IMG/VR virus record: IMGVR_UViG_3300025128_000304
Span: 1 to 25,312 of that record
DNA from: a virus
Strand: one strand, 5' to 3'
DNA length: 25,312 bases
Both the position numbers and the translations under genes were made by a program. Below, piece after piece: positions 8,173-15,786 of the stretch. The notes beneath the pieces were generated by a model that worked only from the letters and a program-made list of their open reading frames with translations, did not search any database and was not told the DNA's origin. The stretch's first letter is position 1. Each line of letters opens with the position of its first letter.

Positions 8173-9981
8173 CTATCTCGCACCCTTACTTCTAATATGT
8201 TCTAAATACTCTTTTTGCGCCCGCTTGTATGGCCCGATAAAGCCCTCAAGCGCACTGATTTGGTTGCTTGTTAACTTGTCAAGCACAGATTCTGGCAGGC
8301 TATCTCTGGCTGTTCTAATTTCTTGAAGGTTCAAATCTTCAAACGGAACATTAAGTCTTTCAAATTCTGCCTGCAAAGCCTTGAGTGCCTCATCCCTTGT
8401 AGCTTCAAAACTTTTTGTAATTTCGTCTTCAATGACACCAGCGGCCACACTGCGAACAGTTGGCTCAATCGGGCGCGGCGTTGATTTATCGCTCTGCTCC
8501 CATGTAGTTAATAGGTTCTCATACTCGTCAACTTTTTGTTCATAGGCCAAAGTAATTGCAACCTCTTTTGCCTGCGCTTCTGCAATGTTTGCCGCTGGCC
8601 CGCCAGTCGCATCTGGAAGCAACCCAGACATAGAGTTCGCTTGCTGGCGAATTTGTCGGGCTACTGCGCCTCGTTGCGTTTTAAGTCGGTTGAGGAGTTC
8701 AACTCTTTTTTTGGGCGGAACATTAAAAGACTCAAAATCGGCATTAAGTTCTGCAATGTTGTTCGTGATCCCGCTGGTAATTCTTTCAGCAACCGTATAC
8801 ACCGCAGAGTCGCCGCCCTCGGCATCATCCATTTTCGTAGCAGTGTTGTATTCAGGAATTGTTATCTGCCCCATACGCGCCATGCGGCCAAGAGTACGCT
8901 CTGCAATCTCTCGCGCTCTTGGGGTAGCACTAGGGTCTTGAAATGTTAAAGCGGCGTCAGCATAAAGACGTTCTGCGGACTCTTCTCTTTCTTTTTCAGC
9001 AGCATCATCCAGCTTGTCTTGCGCGACTTGCTCATCTCGGACGTACTTTAACAGTTCGTCCTTCTCAATTTCGTCGCCCGCAATACTGGAGAACAAAGCT
9101 GTATAGCGCCCGAAGTCACCACGCGCTACAGCTTCCTCGCGATCAGCCGCGTCGTCAAAACGCTCGAACAAGTGGTTCGCCAAAACAGCGCGCCGCTGGT
9201 CGCTAATTTCTTTGTTCAACGCCTCTCGCACAGATTCGGTATAGGCCGGGTCACCAACATTTATCGTGCGCGCAGTAATCTGATCGCGAAGCTGGTAGGC
9301 GTGTGACAAAGTAAGATCGCGTCCTTGGTCGTCAGTTTCGCCAGCAGCAGACGCCAGCACTGCGCCAAAACGATTACCGGCACCGTCAACATCATCCGCT
9401 ATAGACGCACGTTCCTGCGCCTTAATCCGCTTGTATTGAGACTCAAGACCCGTCTTGAACGCAGCGGAAAACAAAGCATTAGTTGAAGCTGAATATGCGT
9501 TTGCCTGTTCTGGGTCAATCTTTCCAAGCACATCACGATGCCCAGCGATAAGAGCCTTGGCCTCTAGCTGCTGCTCTTGAACGTCAATCGGAAGCCCCGA
9601 CTTAAACGCAGCCGTCAATCCGTCAAAGTGTTTGCGCGCCTCAAATTCCAATTCTGTGCGTAGACGCGCGCCGACACTAGAGCGCAAGGCTGACCCATAA
9701 ATTGTATCTGGATCACCAACAACATCGTCAATGTCCATACCGCTTTCCATAGCGGCTTCAATCTGTTCTTTTGTTATTGGGTTTTCAAAATCATATTGAG
9801 CGCCCTCACGCGCCGCGCGCTTGCCCGCTTCCTCAAACGCATAGGCGCTGATTTTGTCAAGCGCCTGAGACATTTGCTGGTAGCCACGCGCCTCTGCTGC
9901 ACCTGCACCGGCGTAATCAATGCGTGGTGCCGCTGCTAGGCTTACGCCCAGAGGGCGATAACGGGGGAGACGGTCTGCCAT
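8173..9981 (-). CDS. Internal virion protein, helical (gp15-position)
   Basis: The 602-residue product is almost entirely charged and helical, with coiled-coil-like stretches (for example EKDELLKYVRDEQVAQDKL and the following EKEREESAERLY). It has no cysteine-rich or catalytic motif that I can see. It follows the gp14-like protein and precedes two further large virion proteins. This is the order of internal core proteins that form the ejection channel in T7-type phages. The N-terminus (RYRPLGVSLAAAPRIDYAGA) resembles the start of many phage core proteins. The ATG lies two bases past the upstream stop (TAG TC ATG). The structural role is inferred from order and composition. Confidence 0.8.
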   Translation of the reverse strand: MADRLPRYRPLGVSLAAAPRIDYAGAGAAEARGYQQMSQALDKISAYAFEEAGKRAAREGAQYDFENPITKEQIEAAMESGMDIDDVVGDPDTIYGSALRSSVGARLRTELEFEARKHFDGLTAAFKSGLPIDVQEQQLEAKALIAGHRDVLGKIDPEQANAYSASTNALFSAAFKTGLESQYKRIKAQERASIADDVDGAGNRFGAVLASAAGETDDQGRDLTLSHAYQLRDQITARTINVGDPAYTESVREALNKEISDQRRAVLANHLFERFDDAADREEAVARGDFGRYTALFSSIAGDEIEKDELLKYVRDEQVAQDKLDDAAEKEREESAERLYADAALTFQDPSATPRAREIAERTLGRMARMGQITIPEYNTATKMDDAEGGDSAVYTVAERITSGITNNIAELNADFESFNVPPKKRVELLNRLKTQRGAVARQIRQQANSMSGLLPDATGGPAANIAEAQAKEVAITLAYEQKVDEYENLLTTWEQSDKSTPRPIEPTVRSVAAGVIEDEITKSFEATRDEALKALQAEFERLNVPFEDLNLQEIRTARDSLPESVLDKLTSNQISALEGFIGPYKRAQKEYLEHIRSKGAR

Positions 9982-9983
9982 GA

Positions 9984-10523
9984 CTACACCAAAAGACCTG
10001 CGCCGGGTGTTGATGTACCGGCCCCAGAGGTCGCATACGAAACATTAGCGCCCGGCGATGGCGGGCCACCGATTTTAGAGAACGATGTTCCAGCACTCAA
10101 AAGCGTACCGGCGGCGGCAAACATAGCACCACGCCTCGCCTGCTTGGCCTGATCCATGTAAAGTTGCGCCTGAATGGACCCGCCCTCGCGGGCAATAATC
10201 TGGTTGTCTTCAGTAACGAAAAACTCTTTTGCGCCCTCAGATTGCGTAAACTGAGCGAGACCCAACGCACTACCGGAAAACGGATCAATCCCACCAGCGG
10301 CGGCACGAGCGTTTAATGTAGAGTTTGTTCGCACGATGTTTTTAAGGGCATTAACGCCTTGCTGCCGGTACTTCAGCGCCTCGCCTCTGGCCTGAACTTG
10401 CGACATTGCAGCCTGCTGCGCCAAACCACGCGCCTGCGCCTTACCCGCCTGCATCTGCCCGTAAGCAGAAACAACAGAAAGGCCCGCGCCAATAAACGGA
10501 AGTGCTGGTGCTATTGCCGCCAT
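9984..10523 (-). CDS. Internal virion protein, gp14-like
   Basis: The 179-residue product begins MAAIAPALPFIGAGLSVVSA, a hydrophobic glycine-rich segment. A helix rich in Q and A (GKAQARGLAQQAAMSQVQARGE) follows, then a conserved-looking AGGIDPFSGSALG region (about residues 75-88) and a second hydrophobic Ala/Gly stretch near residue 130. This layout is typical of the small internal core protein that follows the tail tubular genes in T7-type phages and helps form the membrane channel during DNA ejection. I choose the ATG at 10523, one base after the stop of tubular protein B (TAA G ATG), over an in-frame start 12 codons upstream that would overlap that gene. Confidence 0.8.
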   Translation of the reverse strand: MAAIAPALPFIGAGLSVVSAYGQMQAGKAQARGLAQQAAMSQVQARGEALKYRQQGVNALKNIVRTNSTLNARAAAGGIDPFSGSALGLAQFTQSEGAKEFFVTEDNQIIAREGGSIQAQLYMDQAKQARRGAMFAAAGTLLSAGTSFSKIGGPPSPGANVSYATSGAGTSTPGAGLLV

Positions 10524-10524
10524 C

Positions 10525-12732
10525 TTACTGCCCCGCGCTAATCTTGTAGTCGATACCAAGCACAGTCATCTTGAGCGGCACAGACTGCCCAATCGTGATC
10601 TGCCCTTCGTAAGTATATCCCAAAATACCATGAAGTGTTTTAATTCCTGTAAACTCAGGAACCGCCGCATCAAGCATGTCTGTGTCAAACTGACGGAACG
10701 CAATCTCTTTGCCGCCAATCGTCATGGATTGCGTTTCAAAGATTTCTGCGTTTACCTCGAATACACGCTTTTTGAAACCACGCAATGAACCGCTCTGCAA
10801 CCGTAGCTCAACCGGAAGCGTCTTAATCTCAGTGTTGTAATTCAGTCCGACTTGATAGCTTGCAGTCGCTGCCGCAGCGAACGTAATGGTGAAAGGAGAC
10901 GCCGGTACAGTTTGTTCAGCCTCAACCACACCATCTCGAATGACCTGCACGGTTTCGCCTTGAAGGTGGTCCATAGTGACCGAAGACGCTGCGCCGCCAG
11001 ACTTGGCAGAATCCAGATAGATTGCATCATCAAACAACTCCACAAGATAAATGTCAGCGCCATTAACAGTACGCTTGACCACAGTATATATAGAATCAAC
11101 GTCCACACCGACATTTAAGAAGTCCCCATCAGTGGTCCACTCAGACGGCGCAATGACGTTCTGAACGCGCAACAATGTGTAACAAATGATAGAACCATCA
11201 TCGTCGTTCACGATTAAAAGGCGGTCGCCCTCGTCTGTGCTGGTCGATACGCGTGTTGCCATTTCGCTTGGCGATTTCAGCAGATGCGAAGAAAGCAGCG
11301 AAACTTTGGCAGACGAGTATGCGCTTTGCACATCAGTAAAAACAAAATCTTGTAACGCCTTGCCTTGACGCTGAATGAACAGCGTTGCACCGTCAATGTT
11401 TTGCAAGCGGATGCCCGGCCTAATGCCATAAGCGGACTGCTGCTTGACAATCAGGTTCGCGGGCGTGATCGGATCATCAAGAGACTGCGGCACATAAAAC
11501 TCGCCGCCAGTTGTGAAAATTTGCAGATGACGCCCAGAGTAGATGTCAACGATAGCGTTGAACGTGTTGGTATCTAGTGTTGCTTGAACGGCACTGTCGT
11601 CTAGCTGTTCGCCGGGATCAAAGTTAAAGAAGTCGCTGACGCGCGACCCAAACAAGGTTTGCGGCAAGGATTTGGTGCCGCCGAAGAACAGTCGCCCCTC
11701 GTGGAACACGGCGCTGCGTGGATAGCCGCGAGTTGCAGACCAAGCGTCTTCATGTCCGTGTTCTATTTCCCAGTTGCCACTAGTGATCGCGCTATTGTCA
11801 AAGAACGGAATCTCGACGTAAGCCTTAACGCTGGTATCGCTCACATATTCCGTAATACGAGCGCGACCAAAACCATCAAGGGCATTGATGTATTCGCCAA
11901 CGGCGGCTTGCTTGAAAGCCTTAACCTCATAGTTAGACGTATTATCAGGCGCAGTAATCCACGCCGGATCAACCGTCACCACTTTTGTTGACGCTACATA
12001 GTCTTCAACATGGCGCGTCTGGCCCGACCCAGTACCAGACGTAATCTCAACCATCATGCCGTTGGGCTGATCGTCAGACGTAAAGCTGCTGGATGATTTA
12101 AGGGTAATTGTAGTAGACGTTCCGGCTTGCGCGGTTCCGTTGTCGGTCGTTACCGACGACGCGGTGATTGTAATGTTACCGCTGGCGGCTGACGGCGTAA
12201 TCGTATAGGTCGGGTTGTGAACGCTTAAAGTGAAAGCGTACTCAGGAATCCTTGAAAACGGCACGGCGTCTACAGTCCATGTCGCATCCGTCGCACCGCG
12301 CACAAGACGCAAAGGCTCAAGGTCTTCGTGGACAATAATCAGCGTGTCCGCTGACTGCACCCAGTTCATTTCCGGCAGGATCGCAGCCGTTAGCGACGCC
12401 ACCGTGGCGTAGTTATTGCCGCTGCCGTTAATGTTCGTGATCTGCGCGCCGTCCTTGAAGACGTACATCTTGCCCGGCGTAAATACCAGCATGTAACTGT
12501 CGGACACACTAAACTCAAACGGCACCATGCGAACAGCGTTTGCTGCGCCAGCGTCTAATGTTGCAATATATTTGGTGCCGGGACGGCGGATAGCGCCGCC
12601 CTGCGGTTGAATGGAGACGTTACGCGCGGTTGTCAGACCCGCCTGATATTGGGCAAGGTCTGTGCGTGCGCGAAGACGGGGGTCGAGTTCGCCGGAAGTA
12701 AAATCATTCTGGATGCGAATGACACGGCTCAT
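10525..12732 (-). CDS. Tail tubular protein B / nozzle (gp12-like)
   Basis: The 735-residue product starts MSRVIRIQNDFTSGELDP, followed by LARTDLAQY-type and GGAIRRPGTKYIA segments (about residues 20-58). These are a hallmark of the nozzle or stabilisation proteins of podovirus tails. The rest is beta-rich with many T/S/V repeats, as expected for a propeller that closes the tail tube. It is just downstream of the adaptor (tubular A) with an ATGA overlap, and GAGG stands before the start. It is about the length of T7 gp12 (794 residues). Expected role: end of the tail tube, fibre attachment and retention of packaged DNA. Confidence 0.88.
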   Translation of the reverse strand: MSRVIRIQNDFTSGELDPRLRARTDLAQYQAGLTTARNVSIQPQGGAIRRPGTKYIATLDAGAANAVRMVPFEFSVSDSYMLVFTPGKMYVFKDGAQITNINGSGNNYATVASLTAAILPEMNWVQSADTLIIVHEDLEPLRLVRGATDATWTVDAVPFSRIPEYAFTLSVHNPTYTITPSAASGNITITASSVTTDNGTAQAGTSTTITLKSSSSFTSDDQPNGMMVEITSGTGSGQTRHVEDYVASTKVVTVDPAWITAPDNTSNYEVKAFKQAAVGEYINALDGFGRARITEYVSDTSVKAYVEIPFFDNSAITSGNWEIEHGHEDAWSATRGYPRSAVFHEGRLFFGGTKSLPQTLFGSRVSDFFNFDPGEQLDDSAVQATLDTNTFNAIVDIYSGRHLQIFTTGGEFYVPQSLDDPITPANLIVKQQSAYGIRPGIRLQNIDGATLFIQRQGKALQDFVFTDVQSAYSSAKVSLLSSHLLKSPSEMATRVSTSTDEGDRLLIVNDDDGSIICYTLLRVQNVIAPSEWTTDGDFLNVGVDVDSIYTVVKRTVNGADIYLVELFDDAIYLDSAKSGGAASSVTMDHLQGETVQVIRDGVVEAEQTVPASPFTITFAAAATASYQVGLNYNTEIKTLPVELRLQSGSLRGFKKRVFEVNAEIFETQSMTIGGKEIAFRQFDTDMLDAAVPEFTGIKTLHGILGYTYEGQITIGQSVPLKMTVLGIDYKISAGQ

Positions 12733-13343
12733 CCACGAACCTCAGTCAGCGGGAAGTCCATGATGTTTTGCGGCGGGCGATCTACGCCGTCAATGTTCAT
12801 CGACACGCGCGACAAGCCGCCACGCATGTTCTCGCTTGGCGAACCATAAGCAAGGCGATGGTAGTAATCGCCCTTCTGGATTTGGTCTGTGATTGGCTCA
12901 GCAAACGCAGCCGCAAGCGCGTGCTTGAGCAGGTTCACAAAGTATGGAGGAAAGAAGGCAGGCTCAGGGCGATACTGGTAGTCAATCCAGACCTGCTCGT
13001 AATTAGCGTAAAGAGCCGTGCCGTAAATCTCAAAGTCGTTTGCAGGTGTACCGCCTACTGCGCTGTTGATAAAGACCGCCTTCGGGTTGCCAAGAATGTC
13101 GCCCGGCAACGCGTAGCGATACTTCCACTCGTTAATGGGATCATCGATAAGCTGCGCCAGCTTGACCTTCTTGATCGACCATGAATAAGGGTACTGCATA
13201 AGCAGTGTGTCGCGGATGTCGTCGTACAAGCGATCCGCAATCTGCGCTTCGTCTGTGCCTTCTGTGAAGGACGAGATAGATGCAGCGCCAAGCATAAGCA
13301 TGGCATCGGAACAAATCGAAAGTTTAGTGTCACCAGAAGCCAT
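12729..13343 (-). CDS. Tail tubular protein A / head-tail adaptor (gp11-like)
   Basis: The 204-residue product begins MASGDTKLSICSDAMLMLGA and contains LYDDIRDTLLMQYPYSWS (about residues 39-56) and a WKYRYALPGD segment (about 72-81). This pattern of an N-terminal helical bundle followed by a Y-rich beta region is typical of phage tail tubular protein A. It should bind the portal ring and join it to the nozzle. GAGGTAG precedes the ATG by 5 bases. The gene is preceded by a stable hairpin (13363-13384) and coupled by ATGA to the nozzle gene, consistent with co-expression of the two tail tube parts. Confidence 0.88.
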   Translation of the reverse strand: MASGDTKLSICSDAMLMLGAASISSFTEGTDEAQIADRLYDDIRDTLLMQYPYSWSIKKVKLAQLIDDPINEWKYRYALPGDILGNPKAVFINSAVGGTPANDFEIYGTALYANYEQVWIDYQYRPEPAFFPPYFVNLLKHALAAAFAEPITDQIQKGDYYHRLAYGSPSENMRGGLSRVSMNIDGVDRPPQNIMDFPLTEVRG

Positions 13344-13362
13344 GATCTACCTCGCTAGAAAT

Positions 13363-13384
13363 GGGGCGGGCCGAAGCCCGCCCC
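13363..13384 (-). terminator. GC-rich UUCG hairpin between head and tail genes
   Basis: Perfect 9-base-pair stem (GGGGCGGGC / GCCCGCCCC) closed by a TTCG loop when read on the minus strand. The following bases are ATTTCT, a poor U-tract. It lies between the small head protein and the tail adaptor gene. It may attenuate read-through so that head proteins exceed tail proteins, or protect the 3' end of capsid mRNA. Complete termination is unlikely, because no obvious promoter follows before the adaptor gene. Confidence 0.7.
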
Positions 13385-13391
13385 GATCCTA

Positions 13392-13670
13392 TTAGTCGCC
13401 ATCAGTGGCGGCAAGCGTCGTACCGTCAGCAACGTCAACAACGCCACTCGCGTTCGACAGAACCTGAGTGAGCGTGCTAACGCGGGTGCCCCCGGTTGAG
13501 GTTACGCAATAGATCAGATCGCCCACCGCGAGGGTGTCCGAAACGTCATTGAAATAACCTGCGGTATTTACGTCAGCAATCGTGTCGGCAGTCTGATAGG
13601 TGTAAATGCTGGGAGCATTACCCTTCTTAGAAGCCGCAACAACGCCGAGTCCAGCGGAATCAAAAGCCAT
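13392..13670 (-). CDS. Small head-associated protein, putative decoration
   Basis: The 92-residue product is rich in T, V, S, A and D with few charged clusters (for example AVGDLIYCVTSTGGTRVSTL), suggesting a compact beta fold. It lies directly after the major capsid gene. Its TAGGAGGG is the strongest Shine-Dalgarno in the head module, pointing to high-level synthesis. Position, size and expression signal suit a head decoration or head-fibre protein, but no family motif is recognised. A GC hairpin follows the stop codon by 7 bases. Confidence 0.75.
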   Translation of the reverse strand: MAFDSAGLGVVAASKKGNAPSIYTYQTADTIADVNTAGYFNDVSDTLAVGDLIYCVTSTGGTRVSTLTQVLSNASGVVDVADGTTLAATDGD

Positions 13671-13682
13671 TATCTAGCCCTC

Positions 13683-14516
13683 CTACTCGGTGCTGCTGAT
13701 CTTGACGATACCTTCATCATCAATCGCGATGGCTCCAGCGGAGAACATCGAAGAGACGAGGAAGGATGTCTTCTCAGGCACATAGTTGATTTCAGACTTC
13801 TGGTTCATGCTGATGCCCAGACCAATCGCGTCATGATGGAACGCGAAGTTGGTGCGAGTGGACGGAAGCGGCAGACCGCCTTCGTCACGATCACCAAGCA
13901 TGATGAACTTGAAGCCAAGGAACGTGTCGATCTCACCCATCGACAGCGCCTTAACCGTGGCGAAGTCGCTGCTGGTGAGTTCAGTTTCGTCAAGCAGAGC
14001 AGCCAGACCGTTAGCATGAATAATCATGCAGCGACCTTCAGCCGGAACGTTTTTCGCGTCCAGAGCCTTTTTGGCAGCAAGCAGCTTGGCGAGGTTCATG
14101 TTCGTGCCTGAACCACCAACACTGGTGGCAACAGTCGAGGCCGACGAAGCCGCGTTCAGCGCGTCAATGACAAGCTGATCCATCCGGCGACCGATAGCGT
14201 TACCAACGACCTGCACCAGTTCACGGCGCTCATCGAAGTTCACTTTCGCCTGATGGAAAATATCGCTGTATTCAGCAGCAATATAATCGGACATCGAAGC
14301 CGTGACCTGAGAGTAGGACACGTTCAACGGGGTTACGTCCGTCTGCGGAACGCGGACGGTAGCGGTGCCTTTCCCGATTTTCGGAAACTTCACCTGATTG
14401 CCTTCAACATTCGCTCGTTCGCGCGTCACGCCTGCAAGCGCACGGGAAGCCTGATAAGCCTGCTTCACCTCGGCATCGAACAACTGAACGAAGGCATTGG
14501 AAATGCCAACAGCCAT
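13683..14516 (-). CDS. Major capsid protein
   Basis: The 277-residue product has the features of a HK97-fold coat protein. An N-terminal helix (about residues 10-40) ends in TRERANVEGNQVKFPKIG. A P-domain-like spine helix follows (DERRELVQVVGNAIGRRMDQLVIDAL, about 93-118). Next is an A-domain with LAKLLAAKKALDAKNVP and IIHANGLAALL, then a C-terminal beta region. It follows the scaffold gene and has its own leader of about 145 bases behind a strong terminator, so it may be transcribed separately at high level. AAAGGAA lies before the ATG. I did not see a large cleaved N-terminal delta domain; the separate scaffold protein makes one unnecessary. Confidence 0.88.
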   Translation of the reverse strand: MAVGISNAFVQLFDAEVKQAYQASRALAGVTRERANVEGNQVKFPKIGKGTATVRVPQTDVTPLNVSYSQVTASMSDYIAAEYSDIFHQAKVNFDERRELVQVVGNAIGRRMDQLVIDALNAASSASTVATSVGGSGTNMNLAKLLAAKKALDAKNVPAEGRCMIIHANGLAALLDETELTSSDFATVKALSMGEIDTFLGFKFIMLGDRDEGGLPLPSTRTNFAFHHDAIGLGISMNQKSEINYVPEKTSFLVSSMFSAGAIAIDDEGIVKISSTE

Positions 14517-14660
14517 TTCTCGGTTCCTTTCGTTAAGGGTTCAAAGTAAAGCGCCTTGCAGGTATCCGTGACCGGGCTGCCAGCTTGGATGTTTTGCGCC
14601 CCTCCCACGGCGGTTCTTGCGGGCCTTGCGGTTATCCACGCTTGTGAATATATGGCAAAA
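14517..14660 (-). promoter_or_regulatory. Leader region of the capsid gene, promoter expected
   Basis: These 144 bases lie between the scaffold terminator and the capsid ATG. A gene downstream of a strong intrinsic terminator needs either read-through or its own promoter, so a promoter is expected here. I find no convincing -35/-10 pair and no T7-like promoter, so the site itself is not located. The ribosome-binding AAAGGAA is at the 3' end of the region. Confidence 0.35.
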
Positions 14661-14688
14661 AATAAACGGGGTAAAGACCCCGTTTATT
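14661..14688 (-). terminator. Strong intrinsic terminator after scaffold gene
   Basis: Perfect 12-base-pair inverted repeat (AATAAACGGGGT / ACCCCGTTTATT) with a 4-base loop. On the minus strand it is followed at once by TTTTGCC, giving a T-rich tail of about six T within TTATTTTTT. Orientation and position (19 bases after the scaffold stop) make it a rho-independent terminator for the packaging/portal/scaffold transcript. Confidence 0.9.
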
Positions 14689-14707
14689 CCACTCAATTTA
14701 TGTGTAC

Positions 14708-15517
14708 TTACATTGGACTGTACGGGTCGTCGCCATACATCTTCTCAAACATCTTCTCAACCTTGGCACGATAAGCCGGGTCGCTGGTGTATTCAGGCCG
14801 CCCAACCATTGCCATAAGTTCTTCTTTTGAAGGCCCGTCCTCAACAGTAGACACATCGACCGGCACAGTCTGGTCGCCGTAATACGAGCGAATCTTCTGC
14901 AAAGCACGCAGACCATCTGCCGTTCCGCCCATGATCTTGAACTCCTCAAAATCATTCTCGCCCCAAACTCCTTTGCGAACAAGACCTTGCGCCCAATCAG
15001 TCATGGACTTGATCGCCGCATCGGCGTTTGGCCCCAGCTTCTTGTACTCGTCCTGATAAGAGAGTTGTGCCTGCTGGGCTTCGTTACCGGCACTTTCAAT
15101 GAACTTCTGTGCCAACTGGTCAAAAGCCTCTTGGCTGATACCGTTTTCCTTGGCCCAGTCCTTGTACGTCACATAGAGTTCGTCGTCTTCGGGAACATTA
15201 GCTTCCGCAAAAACCGATTCATCATATGCCTCGGGGGCTTTGTGTTTTCCTTGAGAAAACTTTTTTTGGAGTTCGCTGTAGGATTTGACGAGGTTTTCGA
15301 GGTCTGGACCCTCGTCTTCGTTCCAAAATTTCTCAGGATACCATTCTGGCCGAACAAACTCTGTCTCCTCATCTTCGGCTGCAACCGTAACTTCATCAAC
15401 CGTATTAGGTTCCGAAGACGGTGTTGGCTCAACATGGGAGATTGTTTCCTGTTCTTCCTGCTGGTTGTCGTCGCTCTCCGCAGAGGCTTCGGCCAGCAGT
15501 CCGTCAGTTTCGCTCAT
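14708..15517 (-). CDS. Capsid scaffolding protein
   Basis: The 269-residue product is very acidic and polar. Residues 1-55 are Glu/Asp/Gln/Ser-rich and disordered, a RPEWYPEKFW motif follows (about 56-65), and residues about 75-265 are helical. The RPEWxPEKFW-type motif after an acidic head is typical of phage capsid assembly scaffolds. The gene lies immediately before the major capsid gene, as in T7-type and P22-type phages. Its ATG overlaps the upstream stop (ATGA). It should be present in proheads and leave before or during packaging. A strong terminator follows. Confidence 0.88.
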   Translation of the reverse strand: MSETDGLLAEASAESDDNQQEEQETISHVEPTPSSEPNTVDEVTVAAEDEETEFVRPEWYPEKFWNEDEGPDLENLVKSYSELQKKFSQGKHKAPEAYDESVFAEANVPEDDELYVTYKDWAKENGISQEAFDQLAQKFIESAGNEAQQAQLSYQDEYKKLGPNADAAIKSMTDWAQGLVRKGVWGENDFEEFKIMGGTADGLRALQKIRSYYGDQTVPVDVSTVEDGPSKEELMAMVGRPEYTSDPAYRAKVEKMFEKMYGDDPYSPM

Positions 15518-15786
15518 AGTTCAGATGCCCTTTTCATACGCCGCTCTATTTCGCGGACAAGTGAGTTTTGTCCTTCACGGGCATAGCCGTGGGACGCTTC
15601 TTCGCCCGGATACCATGTGGGCTGCTCAATCGTCAGTGCGCGTAGATGAGCCAACAATTCTTGCCCATCGTCACTGCCGAAAACTCTAAGGTAAAGACGA
15701 TCAATGTCGTCGTTGTTCTGCTGATTATCGACTCGGAACTGCGGCTCAACCTGTCGCAGTCCATCCCAGCCTTCAGTAATGGTCAT
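15514..15786 (-). CDS. Bbp19-like small phage protein
   Basis: The 90-residue product contains YLRVFGSDDGQELLAHLRA (about residues 32-50) and REGQNSLVREIERRM (about 70-84). This matches the pattern of the Bbp19 family of small phage proteins: FGT.DGQ.vLa.L near the centre and a REGqrslv..I helix at the end. Members lie between portal and scaffold genes in podoviruses, and their role in head assembly is not established. TAATG overlap with the portal stop and ATGA overlap with the scaffold start show tight translational coupling. Confidence 0.75.
   Translation of the reverse strand: MTITEGWDGLRQVEPQFRVDNQQNNDDIDRLYLRVFGSDDGQELLAHLRALTIEQPTWYPGEEASHGYAREGQNSLVREIERRMKRASEL

Noticed and set aside
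11869-11880. Further T7-like promoter (GTAATACGAG), also at 14879
   Set aside because: Only the first nine bases match, both lie inside coding sequence on the plus strand, and the rest of the promoter is absent.
14517-14640. Minus-strand frame through the capsid leader (translates as ITARPARTAVGG...)
   Set aside because: There is no start codon with ribosome-binding site and it would run out of frame into the capsid gene; read as untranslated leader.
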